Assembly (NCBI GenBank): GCA_024235995.1
Contig: JACKLI010000001.1
Location: forward strand, 1-64,000
Reading direction: 5' to 3'
Length of the DNA: 64,000 nt
Source of the DNA: Burkholderiaceae bacterium
GTDB taxonomy: Bacteria > Pseudomonadota > Gammaproteobacteria > Burkholderiales > Burkholderiaceae_C
The notes beneath the pieces are model-generated. The model saw only the letters and a list, made by a program, of their open reading frames with translations. It was not told where the DNA came from and ran no database searches. Made by a program: the position numbers and the translations under genes. This document shows, piece after piece, positions 24,442 through 37,499 of the stretch. The first letter of the stretch is position 1; every line of letters starts with the position of its first letter.

Positions 24442-25775
24442 ACACCACCACCCTGACCGCCTCCGGCCCGCTGGCCTTGAGCGAAGGCTATTTTTCGCGC
24501 CGCACCTGGGGCGACTGGCTGTTTGCCCTGCTGGCCGTGGCCGGCGCGGTGTTCGCCTTCCAGCGCTACCACGGCGCGATGGACGTGTACGACAAGGGCA
24601 TCCTGGTGGCCACGGTGCCGGCGGCGATCTGGCTGGCCTGGCTGTGGCGCCCGCTGCGCACCCTGATGCTGGTGGTCACCGCGCTGTCGCTGCTGGCCAT
24701 CGTCTCCTACGACGGCGACCTGCGCCGCGGCGACACGGTGTTCTGGCTCAAGTACTTCCTGTCCAGCCAGTCGGCCATCCTGTGGATGAGCATGCTGTTC
24801 TTCATAAGCACGGCCTTCTACTGGATCGGCATGTTCGCGCGCGGGCCCGCCGCCGCGCTGGAGGGCCTGGGCAGCAAGCTGGCCTGGGTGGCCGTCACGC
24901 TGGCGCTGGTGGGCACCATGGTGCGCTGGTACGAGGGCTACCAGATCGGGGCCGACATCGGCCACATCCCGGTCAGCAACCTGTATGAGGTGTTCGTGCT
25001 GTTCTCGTGGATCACGGCGCTGTTCTACCTGTACTACGAGGCGCAGTACAAGACCCGCGCCATGGGTGCCTTCGTGATGCTGGTGGTGAGCGCGGCCGTC
25101 GGCTTCCTGCTGTGGTACACGCTGGTGCGCGACGCGCAGGCGATCCAGCCCCTGATCCCGGCCCTGAAGAGCTGGTGGATGAAGCTGCACGTGCCGGCCA
25201 ACTTCATCGGCTACGGCTCGTTCGCGCTGGCGGCCATGATCGCGTTCGCCCACCTCATCAAGCAGCAGGCCGCCGAGACGCGCTGGCACAAGCTGGCGCC
25301 CATCTGGCTGCTGGGCATCGCGCTGTGCTTCGTGCCCATTGCCTTTCGCCAGCGCGGCGTGGGCGAGGCCGGCGGCAGCTACTGGGTGGGCTACGCCATC
25401 ATCGCCGCGCTGATCGTGGGTGGCATCCTGCTGGGGCGCAAGCGCATCAGCGAGCGCCTGCCCAGCCTGGAGGTGCTGGACGACGTGATGTACAAATCCA
25501 TCGCGGTGGGCTTTGCCTTCTTCACCATCGCCACCGTGCTGGGCGCGCTGTGGGCCGCCGAGGCCTGGGGCGGCTACTGGAGCTGGGACCCGAAGGAGAC
25601 CTGGGCCCTGATCGTGTGGCTGAACTACGCCGCCTGGCTGCACATGCGCCTGATGAAGGGCCTGCGCGGCACCGTGGCCTCGTGGTGGGCGCTGAGCGGC
25701 CTGGCCGTCACCACCTTCGCCTTCATCGGCGTCAACATGTTCCTGTCGGGCCTGCACAGCTACGGTTCGCTGTAA
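24438..25775 (+). CDS. ccsA: Cytochrome c biogenesis protein CcsA (CcsB/ResC)
   Basis: A 445-residue polytopic protein of the haem-handling superfamily. The tryptophan-rich WWD signature is WGGYWSWDPKETWALIVWLN (about residues 373-392), and conserved histidines flank it. With ResB it forms the cytochrome c synthase. Eight to ten membrane spans are evident. Translational coupling to resB through a four-base overlap matches their complex. Confidence 0.93.
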   Translation: MNTTTLTASGPLALSEGYFSRRTWGDWLFALLAVAGAVFAFQRYHGAMDVYDKGILVATVPAAIWLAWLWRPLRTLMLVVTALSLLAIVSYDGDLRRGDTVFWLKYFLSSQSAILWMSMLFFISTAFYWIGMFARGPAAALEGLGSKLAWVAVTLALVGTMVRWYEGYQIGADIGHIPVSNLYEVFVLFSWITALFYLYYEAQYKTRAMGAFVMLVVSAAVGFLLWYTLVRDAQAIQPLIPALKSWWMKLHVPANFIGYGSFALAAMIAFAHLIKQQAAETRWHKLAPIWLLGIALCFVPIAFRQRGVGEAGGSYWVGYAIIAALIVGGILLGRKRISERLPSLEVLDDVMYKSIAVGFAFFTIATVLGALWAAEAWGGYWSWDPKETWALIVWLNYAAWLHMRLMKGLRGTVASWWALSGLAVTTFAFIGVNMFLSGLHSYGSL

Positions 25776-25821
25776 CCCCAAGGGTCGGCGGGCCGAATTA
25801 GGGGCTGAAAAGGAGTTCGCC

Positions 25822-26790
25822 ATGCCCATCCTCGTGCGCAAAACCAGCGCCCACCAGCCACTGCCCAGCGAAATCACTCCCCAGACGGTTTATCAGGACC
25901 GGCGCACCCTGCTCAAGGCCCTGGCCCTGGGCGCCGCCGGCAGCGCGCTGGCCGGCTGGGCCGCGCGCGATGCGCGCGCCGCCCTGAGCGCCGCCCGCTC
26001 CCCGGTGGCCGGTGCCGTGACGATGGAAAAAACCACGCCGCAAAAAGACGCCACCAGCTACAACAATTTCTACGAATTCGGCACCGACAAAAGCGATCCG
26101 GCGCATGCCGCCGCCGCGCTCAAGATCGACCCCTGGTCGGTCGAAATCGAAGGCCTGGTGAGCAAGCCCGGCCGCATCGCGCTGGAAGACCTGCGCAAGC
26201 TCAGCCCGCTGGAAGAGCGCATCTACCGCCTGCGCTGCGTGGAGGGCTGGTCAATGGTGATCCCCTGGATCGGCTATTCACTGTCGGCCCTGATCCAGCA
26301 CGTGCAGCCGCTGGGCAGCGTCAAGTACGTCGAGTTTGTCACCCTGGCCGACCCCAAGCAGATGCCCGGCGTGCGCTCGGGCGTGCTGGACTGGCCCTAC
26401 ACCGAAGGCCTGCGCATGGACGAGGCGCTGCACCCGCTCACGCTGCTGACCTTCGGCATGTACGGCGACGCGCTGCCGCGGCAAAACGGCGCGCCGGTGC
26501 GTGTGGTGGTGCCCTGGAAGTACGGCTTCAAGTCCGCCAAGTCCATCGTCAAGATCCGCTTTGTCGAAAAACAGCCCGGCACCGCCTGGAACAAGGCCGC
26601 CGCCAACGAGTACGGCTTTTATTCCAACGTCAACCCCAACGTCGATCACCCGCGCTGGAGCCAGGCCACCGAGCGGCGCATCGGCGAGGACGGCCTGTTT
26701 GCCAAGCGCCGCAAGACGCTGCTGTTCAACGGCTACGAGGCCGAGGTCGGCCAGCTCTACGCCGGCATGGACCTGAAGAAATACTTTTGA
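25822..26790 (+). CDS. msrP: Periplasmic methionine sulfoxide reductase, molybdoenzyme subunit
   Basis: A 322-residue member of the sulfite-oxidase fold. A Tat-type signal is present (DRRTLLKALALGAAGSALAG, about residues 27-46). The Mo-cofactor ligand is Cys139 in YRLRCVEGWSM. MsrP repairs oxidised methionines in envelope proteins, taking electrons from the quinone pool through MsrQ, the next gene. Length is normal (about 310-335). It lies 46 bases after ccsA. Confidence 0.93.
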   Translation: MPILVRKTSAHQPLPSEITPQTVYQDRRTLLKALALGAAGSALAGWAARDARAALSAARSPVAGAVTMEKTTPQKDATSYNNFYEFGTDKSDPAHAAAALKIDPWSVEIEGLVSKPGRIALEDLRKLSPLEERIYRLRCVEGWSMVIPWIGYSLSALIQHVQPLGSVKYVEFVTLADPKQMPGVRSGVLDWPYTEGLRMDEALHPLTLLTFGMYGDALPRQNGAPVRVVVPWKYGFKSAKSIVKIRFVEKQPGTAWNKAAANEYGFYSNVNPNVDHPRWSQATERRIGEDGLFAKRRKTLLFNGYEAEVGQLYAGMDLKKYF

Positions 26791-26797
26791 GCGCGAC

Positions 26798-27424
26798 GTG
26801 AAATCCGTGCGCGCACTGCTGCTGCACCCGGCCGCCAAGCCGGTCGTCCTCGCGCTGTGCCTGCTGCCCCTGGCGTGGCTGGTGTACGGCGCGGCGTCCG
26901 ACCAGCTGGGCGCCAACCCGGCCGAGGCGCTGATCCGCTCCTGCGGCGACTGGACGCTGCGCTTCCTGTGCCTCACGCTCGCCATCACGCCGCTGCGCAT
27001 CCGCACCCGGACGCCGCAACTGGCGCACTTTCGGCGCATGCTGGGCCTGTTCACCTTCTTCTACGCCTGCTGCCATCTGCTGGCCTACGCCTGGCTGGAC
27101 ATGGGGCTGGATGCGGCCGACATCGGCCGCGACATCCTCAAGCGCCCGTTCATCCTGGTGGGCTTTGCGTGCTGGCTGCTGCTGCTGCCGCTGGCGCTCA
27201 CCTCGTTCAACCGCGCCGTGCGCTGGCTGGGCGGGCGCCAGTGGCAGGCGCTGCACCGGCTGGTGTACCTGATCGCGGGCCTGGCGCTGCTGCACTTCTT
27301 CTGGATGCGCGCCGGCAAGAACGACTTTGCCGAAGTGCAGGTCTACGCCATGATCATCGGCGCGCTGCTGCTGGAGCGCCTGCTGCGTTATTTCACGCCA
27401 CGTCCCCGTCTGAGCGCGCGCTGA
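26798..27424 (+). CDS. msrQ: MsrQ, haem-binding membrane subunit
   Basis: A 208-residue integral membrane protein of the ferric-reductase-like family with about six spans. Conserved features are ALIRSCGDWTLRFL, FRRMLGLFTFFYACCHLLAY (haem histidine) and LHRLVYLIAGLALLHFFWM (haem histidines). It feeds electrons to MsrP. The start is a GTG at 26798, seven bases after the msrP stop. Confidence 0.93.
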   Translation: MKSVRALLLHPAAKPVVLALCLLPLAWLVYGAASDQLGANPAEALIRSCGDWTLRFLCLTLAITPLRIRTRTPQLAHFRRMLGLFTFFYACCHLLAYAWLDMGLDAADIGRDILKRPFILVGFACWLLLLPLALTSFNRAVRWLGGRQWQALHRLVYLIAGLALLHFFWMRAGKNDFAEVQVYAMIIGALLLERLLRYFTPRPRLSAR

Positions 27425-27442
27425 TCTCTAGAATCGGCCGCC

Positions 27443-28858
27443 ATGCACATTCACATCCTGGGCATTTGCGGCACCTTCATGGGTGGGCTGGCGGCGCTGG
27501 CGCGCGAAGCCGGCCACACCGTCACCGGCTGCGACGCGGGCGTTTACCCGCCCATGAGCGACCAGTTGCGCGCGCTGGGCATCGAACTGATCGAAGGCTA
27601 TGGCGTCGACCAGCTGGCGCTGAAACCCGACGTCTTCGTGGTCGGCAACGTGGTCTCGCGCGCACGCCTGGCCGACGGCACGCCCAAGTTTCCGCTGATG
27701 GAAGCCATCCTGGATGCCGGCGCGCCCTACACCAGCGGCCCGCAGTGGCTGGCCGAGCACGTGCTGGCCGGCCGCCACGTGCTAGCCGTGGCGGGCACGC
27801 ACGGCAAGACGACCACCACCTCGATGCTGGCCTGGGTGCTGGAGAGCGTGGGCCAAACGCCCGGCTTCCTGGTGGGTGGCGTGCCGCTCAACTTCGGCAT
27901 CTCGGCGCGCCTGGGCGCCCTGGCCCAAGGGCAAGCGCGCCCGCTCTTCGTCATCGAAGCGGACGAGTACGACACGGCATTTTTCGACAAGCGCAGCAAG
28001 TTCGTGCACTACCGCCCACGCACCGCGGTGCTGAACAACCTGGAGTTCGACCACGCCGACATCTTCGACGACCTGGGCCAGATCGAGCGCCAGTTCCACC
28101 ACCTGCTGCGCACGGTACCGGCCAGCGGACGCGTGGTGGTCAACGACCTGGAAGAAAGCCTCGCCCGCGTGCTGGCGCAAGGCTGCTGGAGCGAGCGGCG
28201 CGGCTTTGGCAGCGCGGTGAGCGATTTCAGCGCGCGGGGCGAGGCTGGCGACTTCGAGGTGCTGCGGGGCGGGCGCAGTGTCGGGCGCGTGCATTGGGCG
28301 CTGTCGGGCACGCACAACCAGCTCAACGCGCTGGCCGCCATCTCGGCCGCCGAGCACGTGGGCGTGGCGCCGGCCCAGGCCTGCGCCGCGTTGGCCCGCT
28401 TCGAGAACGTGCGGCGGCGCATGGAAGTGCGCGGCACGGTGGCGCGCGGCGGTGGCATGGTCACCGTGTACGACGACTTCGCCCACCACCCGACGGCCAT
28501 GCGCACCACCGTCGACGGCCTGCGCCGGCAACTCGACGCCGCGGGCCGGCGCACCGACCGCATCCTGGCCGTGTTCGAGCCGCGCAGCAACACCATGAAG
28601 CTGGGCACCATGAAGAGCCAGCTGCCCTGGGCGCTGGAGCACGCCGACGGGGCCTTTTGCCACACCGGCGGCTTGGACTGGGACGCCGCCGCCGCGCTGG
28701 CGCCGCTGGGCGAGCGCGCCCAGCTGGCCGCCAGCATCGACGCCCTGGTGGCCCAGGTCGACGCGGCGGCGCAGCCCGGCGATCACGTGCTGTGCATGAG
28801 CAACGGCGGCTTTGGCGGGGTGCACGCCAAGCTGCTGCAAAAACTATCGAATCGATAG
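27443..28858 (+). CDS. mpl: UDP-N-acetylmuramate:tripeptide ligase (murein recycling)
   Basis: A 471-residue Mur-ligase family enzyme that rejoins the recycled tripeptide L-Ala-D-Glu-meso-DAP to UDP-MurNAc. Visible are an N-terminal nucleotide motif HILGICGTFMGGLA, the ATP loop GTHGKTTT (about residues 118-125), EADEYDTAFFDKRSKF, which is diagnostic of Mpl, and NNLEFDHADIF. A TAGAAT box lies at 27429-27434, eight bases before the ATG. The last residues (SNR) and the TAG stop are encoded by repeat copy 4. Confidence 0.94.
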   Translation: MHIHILGICGTFMGGLAALAREAGHTVTGCDAGVYPPMSDQLRALGIELIEGYGVDQLALKPDVFVVGNVVSRARLADGTPKFPLMEAILDAGAPYTSGPQWLAEHVLAGRHVLAVAGTHGKTTTTSMLAWVLESVGQTPGFLVGGVPLNFGISARLGALAQGQARPLFVIEADEYDTAFFDKRSKFVHYRPRTAVLNNLEFDHADIFDDLGQIERQFHHLLRTVPASGRVVVNDLEESLARVLAQGCWSERRGFGSAVSDFSARGEAGDFEVLRGGRSVGRVHWALSGTHNQLNALAAISAAEHVGVAPAQACAALARFENVRRRMEVRGTVARGGGMVTVYDDFAHHPTAMRTTVDGLRRQLDAAGRRTDRILAVFEPRSNTMKLGTMKSQLPWALEHADGAFCHTGGLDWDAAAALAPLGERAQLAASIDALVAQVDAAAQPGDHVLCMSNGGFGGVHAKLLQKLSNR

Positions 28859-28911
28859 CTTCTTGCGCCCAATGGACGCGGGCCAGCGCTCGATTTGATC
28901 TGAAATTTCAG
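28843..28911 (+). repeat. Interspersed ~55-bp repeat, copy 4, spanning two stop codons
   Basis: It reads ATCGATAGCTTCTTGCGC, then CCAATGGACGCGGGCCAGCG and CTCGATTTGATCTGAAATTT. It fills the whole gap between two convergent genes: the mpl stop (28856-28858) and the aroG stop (28908-28910) both fall inside it. It may act as a hairpin at both 3' ends. Confidence 0.75.
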
Positions 28912-30047
28912 CAGCTCGTCCCACCCCGCGCGCGCCGCGCCCGCACCGCGTCGGACAGCACCTGCAGGATGGCTTGCGAGCCGTCCCAGCCGATGCAGGC
29001 GTCGGTGATGCTCTTACCGTATTGCAGCGCGGACACGTCGTCCTTGCCGGGCGTGAATTTCTGCGCGCCTTCGTGGATGTGGCTTTCCACCATCACGCCG
29101 AAGATGCAGCGCGAGCCGGCGCCCAGCTGCGCCGCCACGTCGCGCGCGACGTCCAGCTGCCGCTCGTGCTTCTTGCTGCTGTTGGCATGGCTCATGTCGA
29201 TCATCAGGGCCGACGGCAGCTTGGCTTCGGTCAGCTGATCGCAGGCGGCCTTGACGCTCGCGGCATCGTAGTTGGGCAGCTTGCCGCCGCGCAGGATGGC
29301 GTGGCAGTCCTTGTTGCCGCCGGTGCGCACGATGGCCACCTGGCCATTCTTGTGCACCGACAGGAAGTGGTGCCCACGCGCGGCCGCCTGGATGGCGTCG
29401 ATGGCGATGCGGATGTTGCCGTCGGTGCCGTTCTTGAAGCCTACCGGCGCCGACAGGCCCGAGGCCAGTTCGCGGTGCACCTGGCTTTCGGTGGTGCGCG
29501 CGCCGATGGCGCCCCAGCTGATCAGGTCGCCGATGTACTGCGGCGAAATCACGTCCAGAAACTCGCTGCCCGCGGGCAGGCCCAGGCGGTTAATTTCGAT
29601 CAGCAGCTGGCGGGCAATGCGCAGGCCTTCGTCGATGCGGTAGCTCTCATCGAGGTAGGGGTCGTTGATCAGGCCCTTCCAGCCCACCGTGGTGCGGGGC
29701 TTTTCGAAGTACACGCGCATCACGATCTCCAGCGTGTCCTGGTATTTCTCGCGCAGCGGCATCAGGCGCCGGGCATAGTCCATGGCCGCCACCGGATCGT
29801 GGATCGAGCACGGGCCGATCACCACCAGCAGCCGGTCGTCCTTGCCGGCAATCATGCGGCGGATGGCCTTGCGCGTGTTGCTGATCAAGGTCTCGGCCGG
29901 TGTGCCGCGGATGGGAAAGAAGCGAATCAGATGCTCGGGAGGCGGAAGCACGGCAATGTCCTTGATGCGTTCGTCGTCGGTCTGGCTGGTGCGGGCCGGC
30001 GACGTTTGCCAGGACGGCTGGGCGTCCACATGGGCTTTGGTGTTCAT
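28908..30047 (-). CDS. aroG: 3-deoxy-7-phosphoheptulonate (DAHP) synthase, class I
   Basis: A 379-residue type I alpha DAHP synthase, first step of the shikimate pathway, joining erythrose 4-phosphate and phosphoenolpyruvate. Family parts include VVIGPCSIHDP (about residues 75-85), EKPRTTVGWKGLINDPYLD, the SPVGFKNGTDG-like APVGFKNGTDGN loop, and DMSHANSSK. It is preceded by a leader peptide rich in Phe, Tyr and Trp and an intrinsic terminator, so transcription is probably controlled by attenuation. A ribosome site AAGGAAAG precedes the ATG. Confidence 0.95.
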   Translation of the reverse strand: MNTKAHVDAQPSWQTSPARTSQTDDERIKDIAVLPPPEHLIRFFPIRGTPAETLISNTRKAIRRMIAGKDDRLLVVIGPCSIHDPVAAMDYARRLMPLREKYQDTLEIVMRVYFEKPRTTVGWKGLINDPYLDESYRIDEGLRIARQLLIEINRLGLPAGSEFLDVISPQYIGDLISWGAIGARTTESQVHRELASGLSAPVGFKNGTDGNIRIAIDAIQAAARGHHFLSVHKNGQVAIVRTGGNKDCHAILRGGKLPNYDAASVKAACDQLTEAKLPSALMIDMSHANSSKKHERQLDVARDVAAQLGAGSRCIFGVMVESHIHEGAQKFTPGKDDVSALQYGKSITDACIGWDGSQAILQVLSDAVRARRARGGTSC

Positions 30048-30086
30048 GGCTGCTTTCCTTGAGCGAGTGAAAATGGAAGGGGCATG

Positions 30087-30118
30087 AAAAAACCGCCGGG
30101 CTCATCGCGTCGGCGGTT
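30087..30118 (-). terminator. Attenuator terminator in the aroG leader
   Basis: On the minus strand AACCGCCG (30118-30111) pairs with CGGCGGTT (30098-30091) around a 12-base loop and is followed by a run of six T. It lies between the leader peptide stop (30144) and the aroG start (30047). This is the position of an attenuator terminator. Confidence 0.85.
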
Positions 30119-30143
30119 CTTGGGAGGTCTGTGCTGCAGGCGC

Positions 30144-30215
30144 TTACATCTTCTCCTCTCGTCCGCCGGGGACCGAGAACCAAAAAAAGAAATAAAACGC
30201 AGCGGCTCGGGACAT
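30144..30215 (-). CDS. aroG leader peptide (attenuator, 23 residues)
   Basis: A 24-codon frame starts with ATG at 30215-30213 and ends with TAA at 30146-30144. Residues 7-13 are Phe-Tyr-Phe-Phe-Phe-Trp-Phe, i.e. seven aromatic codons in a row. An extended -10 box TGCTATATT (about 30224-30232) lies just upstream. When charged Phe, Tyr or Trp tRNA is scarce a ribosome would stall here and prevent the terminator at 30087-30118. The mechanism is inferred from trp/phe leaders. Confidence 0.85.
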   Translation of the reverse strand: MSRAAAFYFFFWFSVPGGREEKM

Positions 30216-30282
30216 CACTGGCAAAATATAGCACAGCTGGCCAGGCGTGGCCCCATGCGCACGACCCGGTGTTGCGCGCAAG

Positions 30283-31743
30283 TCACGCCGTGCCGCCCAC
30301 GGTCAGGCCTTCGAGCCGCAGCGTGGGCTGGCCCACGCCCACCGGCACGCTCTGCCCTTCCTTGCCGCACACGCCCACCCCCGAGTCGAGCTGCAGGTCG
30401 TTGCCGATGAGGGTCACCTTCTTGAGGGCTTCGGGCCCGCTGCCGACGATGGTGGCGCCCTTGACGGGGTACTGGATCTGGCCGTTCTCGACCCAGTAGG
30501 CCTGGCTGGCCGAGAACACGAACTTGCCGCTGGTGATGTCGACCTGCCCGCCGCCGAAGTTGGTGGCGTACAGGCCGCGCCGGATGCTGGCCACGATCTC
30601 GCGCGGATCCTTGTCACCCGCCAGCATGTAGGTGTTGGTCATGCGCGGCATGGGAATGTGCGCGTAGCTTTCGCGCCGCCCGTTGCCGGTGGGCTTGCCC
30701 TTCATCAGCCGGGCATTCAGCGCATCCTGCATGTAGCCCTTGAGGATGCCGTCCTCGATCAGCACGTTGCGCTGCGTGGCATGGCCTTCGTCGTCGATGT
30801 TGAGGCTGCCGCGGCGCCCGGCCATGGTGCCGTCGTCCAGCACCGTCACGCCCTTGGCGGCCACGCGCTGGCCGATGCGGCCACTGAAGGCGCTGGAGCC
30901 CTTGCGGTTGAAGTCGCCCTCCAGGCCGTGCCCGACCGCCTCGTGCAGCAACACGCCAGGCCAGCCCGGGCCCAACACCACCGTCATCTCGCCCGCCGGC
31001 GCCGGGCGGGACTGCAAATTGGTCAGCGCGCCCGCGACGGCCTCGTCGACGTAGTGGCGCAGCAGGGCGTCGTCGAAGTGGTCCAGGCCAAAGCGGCCGC
31101 CGCCGCCAAAGGAGCCCACTTCGCGGCGCCCATCCTGCTCGGCGATGACCGTCACCGACAGGCGGATGAGCGGACGCACATCGGCGGCGAGGGTACCGTC
31201 CAGGCGCGCAATCAGCACCACGTCGTATTCGCAGGCCAGGCCCGCCATGACCTGGACCACGCGCGGGTCCTTGGCGCGCGCCCAGCGTTCGACCTGCTCC
31301 AGCAGCTGCACCTTGTCGGCACTGCCCAGCGTGGCAATCGGGTCCAGGTCGGCATACAGCCGGCGACTGCCTGCCAGCTTGGCTTTGGCCAGCTTGATGC
31401 GGCGACTTTGGCCTGCGGCGCCGATCGCGCGCACCGCCGTAGCCGTCTCCAGCAGCGACGCCAGCGTGATGTCATCGGAGTAGCCAAAGGCCGTCTTCTC
31501 GCCGCTGACGGCGCGCACGCCCACGCCCTGGTCGATCGAAAAGCTGCCCGTCTTGACGATGCCCTCTTCCAGGCTCCAGCTCTCGGCGCGGGTGTACTGG
31601 AAGTACAGGTCGGCATCGTCCACCGCATGGGTGGCGATGCCGCCCAGCACCCGGTCCAAATCGGCCTCGGTCAGGCCAAACGGCGTCAACAGAACCGACT
31701 TGGCCGTGGCCAAGCGCTCGATCGTGGGCTCGCGTGAAATCAT
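30283..31743 (-). CDS. tldD: Metalloprotease TldD
   Basis: A 486-residue TldD/PmbA-family protease subunit. The zinc motif HEAVGH is at residues 267-272, and GRRGSLNIDDEGH, YATNFGGGQVDITSGKFVF and the late GVGVCGKEGQSVPVGVGQPTLR are conserved. TldD with TldE degrades unfolded peptides and matures some modified peptides. The ATG at 31743 was chosen; a TACAAT box ends six bases upstream (31750-31755), so the mRNA may be leaderless. It is shielded from the rRNA operon by the terminator at 31786-31823. Confidence 0.95.
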   Translation of the reverse strand: MISREPTIERLATAKSVLLTPFGLTEADLDRVLGGIATHAVDDADLYFQYTRAESWSLEEGIVKTGSFSIDQGVGVRAVSGEKTAFGYSDDITLASLLETATAVRAIGAAGQSRRIKLAKAKLAGSRRLYADLDPIATLGSADKVQLLEQVERWARAKDPRVVQVMAGLACEYDVVLIARLDGTLAADVRPLIRLSVTVIAEQDGRREVGSFGGGGRFGLDHFDDALLRHYVDEAVAGALTNLQSRPAPAGEMTVVLGPGWPGVLLHEAVGHGLEGDFNRKGSSAFSGRIGQRVAAKGVTVLDDGTMAGRRGSLNIDDEGHATQRNVLIEDGILKGYMQDALNARLMKGKPTGNGRRESYAHIPMPRMTNTYMLAGDKDPREIVASIRRGLYATNFGGGQVDITSGKFVFSASQAYWVENGQIQYPVKGATIVGSGPEALKKVTLIGNDLQLDSGVGVCGKEGQSVPVGVGQPTLRLEGLTVGGTA

Positions 31744-31785
31744 GGTTTGATTGTAGGGCGCCGCCGGCAAGCCGGTGTCTGGCCC

Positions 31786-31823
31786 AAAAAAAACGCCCCA
31801 CCTTCATCGGGTGGGGCGTTTTT
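31786..31823. terminator. rRNA operon intrinsic terminator
   Basis: Stem CGCCCCACC (31794-31802) / GGTGGGGCG (31810-31818) with a 7-base loop. Eight A to the left become U8 on the minus strand, so it ends the leftward rRNA transcript 10 bases past 5S. Five T on the other side make it partly bidirectional. Confidence 0.9.
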
Positions 31824-31832
31824 GGCTGTAGA

Positions 31833-31948
31833 AGCCTGACGATGTCCTACTTTCACACGGGAGTCCGCACTATCATTGGCGCTAAGGCGTTTCACGGTCC
31901 TGTTCGGGATGGGAAGGAGTGGTACCACCTTGCTATGGTCATCAGGCA
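31833..31948 (-). rRNA. rrf: 5S ribosomal RNA
   Basis: About 116 bases. The 5' end TGCCTGATGACC pairs with the 3' end GTCAGGC. Internal CCCATCCCGAACAGG and the AGTAGG late segment are typical 5S blocks. It is the last gene of the rRNA operon. Confidence 0.95.
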
Positions 31949-32061
31949 TAACGGGTTGCCGGACAGCTTTTGGGGCTGGACGGCGAATTCATAGAGGTCG
32001 AATCGGTTTTTGTTTTGCGTCACATGGCACAACAGTTTTGATCGGGCCGATCAAAATTATA

Positions 32062-34929
<2,868 letters not shown>

Positions 34930-35243
34930 CTATAACTTTGACGTTTCTCACGAAACCAAAGCCTATCAAGGACTTGCCAGGTCTTTCACCTGACGCGTTA
35001 TGCCGTAATCGAGCTTTCGCTCGGATTACTCGAATACAACTCGCGTTGAATTCGTTTGTGACGCAATCAAAAATTGTTGCCGACGGCACGGTGGACTCAA
35101 TCTTGACGATTGCGCCCTTTCCGTCGACAACGCTGATTCGACTCTATGAATTGTTAAAGAACAGCCGGAGACCTTGCGGCCTCATCTATTGGCAAATGCC
35201 AATATCAAAGCACCCGTTTCCTGATGCTTTGATATTGAAATCT
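34930..35243 (-). other. 16S-23S spacer, tRNA-Ala to 23S part
   Basis: A spacer of about 310 bases without a gene. It contains the outer strand of the 23S processing stem (next to 34930-34936) and a boxA antitermination element (35151-35163). The rest is AT-richer than the protein-coding parts and shows no further recognisable signal. Confidence 0.8.
35151..35163 (-). promoter_or_regulatory. boxA antitermination element in the rRNA spacer
   Basis: On the minus strand the sequence is TGTTCTTTAACAA, close to the boxA consensus TGCTCTTTAACA. It should load NusB/NusE to prevent early termination within 23S. Confidence 0.75.
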
Positions 35244-35319
35244 TGGTGGAGGATGACGGGATCGAACCGACGACCCCCTGCTTGCAAAGCAGGTGCTCTC
35301 CCAGCTGAGCTAATCCCCC
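35244..35319 (-). tRNA. tRNA-Ala (anticodon TGC)
   Basis: A 76-base tRNA including the encoded CCA (rc of TGG at 35244-35246). Acceptor strand GGGGGAT and the anticodon loop TTTGCAA give anticodon TGC. It is placed in the 16S-23S spacer beside tRNA-Ile. Confidence 0.97.
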
Positions 35320-35340
35320 TCCGATCTCTGCTGGAGGAAA

Positions 35341-35417
35341 TGGTGGGTCTGGTTGGTCTCGAACCAACGACCCCCGCCTTATCAAGACGGTGCTCTAACC
35401 AACTGAGCTACAGACCC
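35341..35417 (-). tRNA. tRNA-Ile (anticodon GAT)
   Basis: A 77-base tRNA including encoded CCA. Acceptor GGGTCTG, D-loop AGCTCAGTTGGTTAGAGC and anticodon loop TTGATAA give GAT. It lies between 16S and tRNA-Ala, the usual order. Confidence 0.97.
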
Positions 35418-35518
35418 AAGTCGGTCAACCGCGGGCCTTGTTCTTGCCCGGACCGCTGGCGACACCTTCCAACAACCGATAAGTGTGGACGTTTGAGCTT
35501 GTCTTGCTTTTCTTCCAG

Positions 35519-37048
<1,530 letters not shown>

Positions 37049-37257
37049 ATCTTGTTAAATTTATACTCTCTCGAGTCACTCATTTAAACGGAATTGAAGT
37101 GAACTTCACTTCTATCTTCATGAGCGTTTGTTTTAGTCCTGAACAGAACTTGGCAAGTCGCCTTCAAACGCCCACGCTTATCGGCTGTATCTTGTTAAAG
37201 ATCACCCGCAAAACTCTTCATCTTGCGCAAACTCCGCTGCGATCAGCGAAGCCTTGA
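37049..37257 (-). other. rRNA leader with boxA
   Basis: The transcribed leader from the proximal promoter to 16S. It contains boxA TGATCTTTAACAA (37192-37204 on the minus strand) and a small perfect hairpin GAAGTGAA-C-TTCACTTC (37096-37112) close to the mature 5' end. No protein gene lies here. Confidence 0.75.
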
Positions 37258-37287
37258 ATTATGACACGAAAATTAAAATCCTGTCAA
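37258..37287 (-). promoter_or_regulatory. rRNA operon promoter, proximal
   Basis: On the minus strand TTGACA (37287-37282), an 18-base AT-rich spacer and CATAAT (37263-37258). The region just downstream contains GGCTTCGCTGATCGC (37253-37239), which is repeated after the distal promoter. Confidence 0.8.
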
Positions 37288-37437
37288 ATTTGAGGGTTTC
37301 TACCAATTGCATCCTGCATGTTTGCCTGACGCTTTCGGCAGAGTCTGAATGATGACGACTTTTGTTCAATGCCGTCAAACCCAGGCCTTGGCCCTTTCCC
37401 CGATCGACAAGCTGGCTTGCGATCAGCGAAGCCCTAG

Positions 37438-37467
37438 ACTATAGCATCGTTTTCTTGCCGATCGCAA
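37438..37467 (-). promoter_or_regulatory. rRNA operon promoter, distal
   Basis: On the minus strand TTGCGA (37467-37462), an 18-base spacer and TATAGT (37443-37438), followed by the same GGCTTCGCTGATCGC block (37433-37419), 180 bases upstream of the proximal copy. It lies within the upstream region of the divergent ABC-F gene. Confidence 0.65.
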
Positions 37468-37499
37468 GAGTCTCTGAAATTTTTGCCGCTGTTCTCCTC

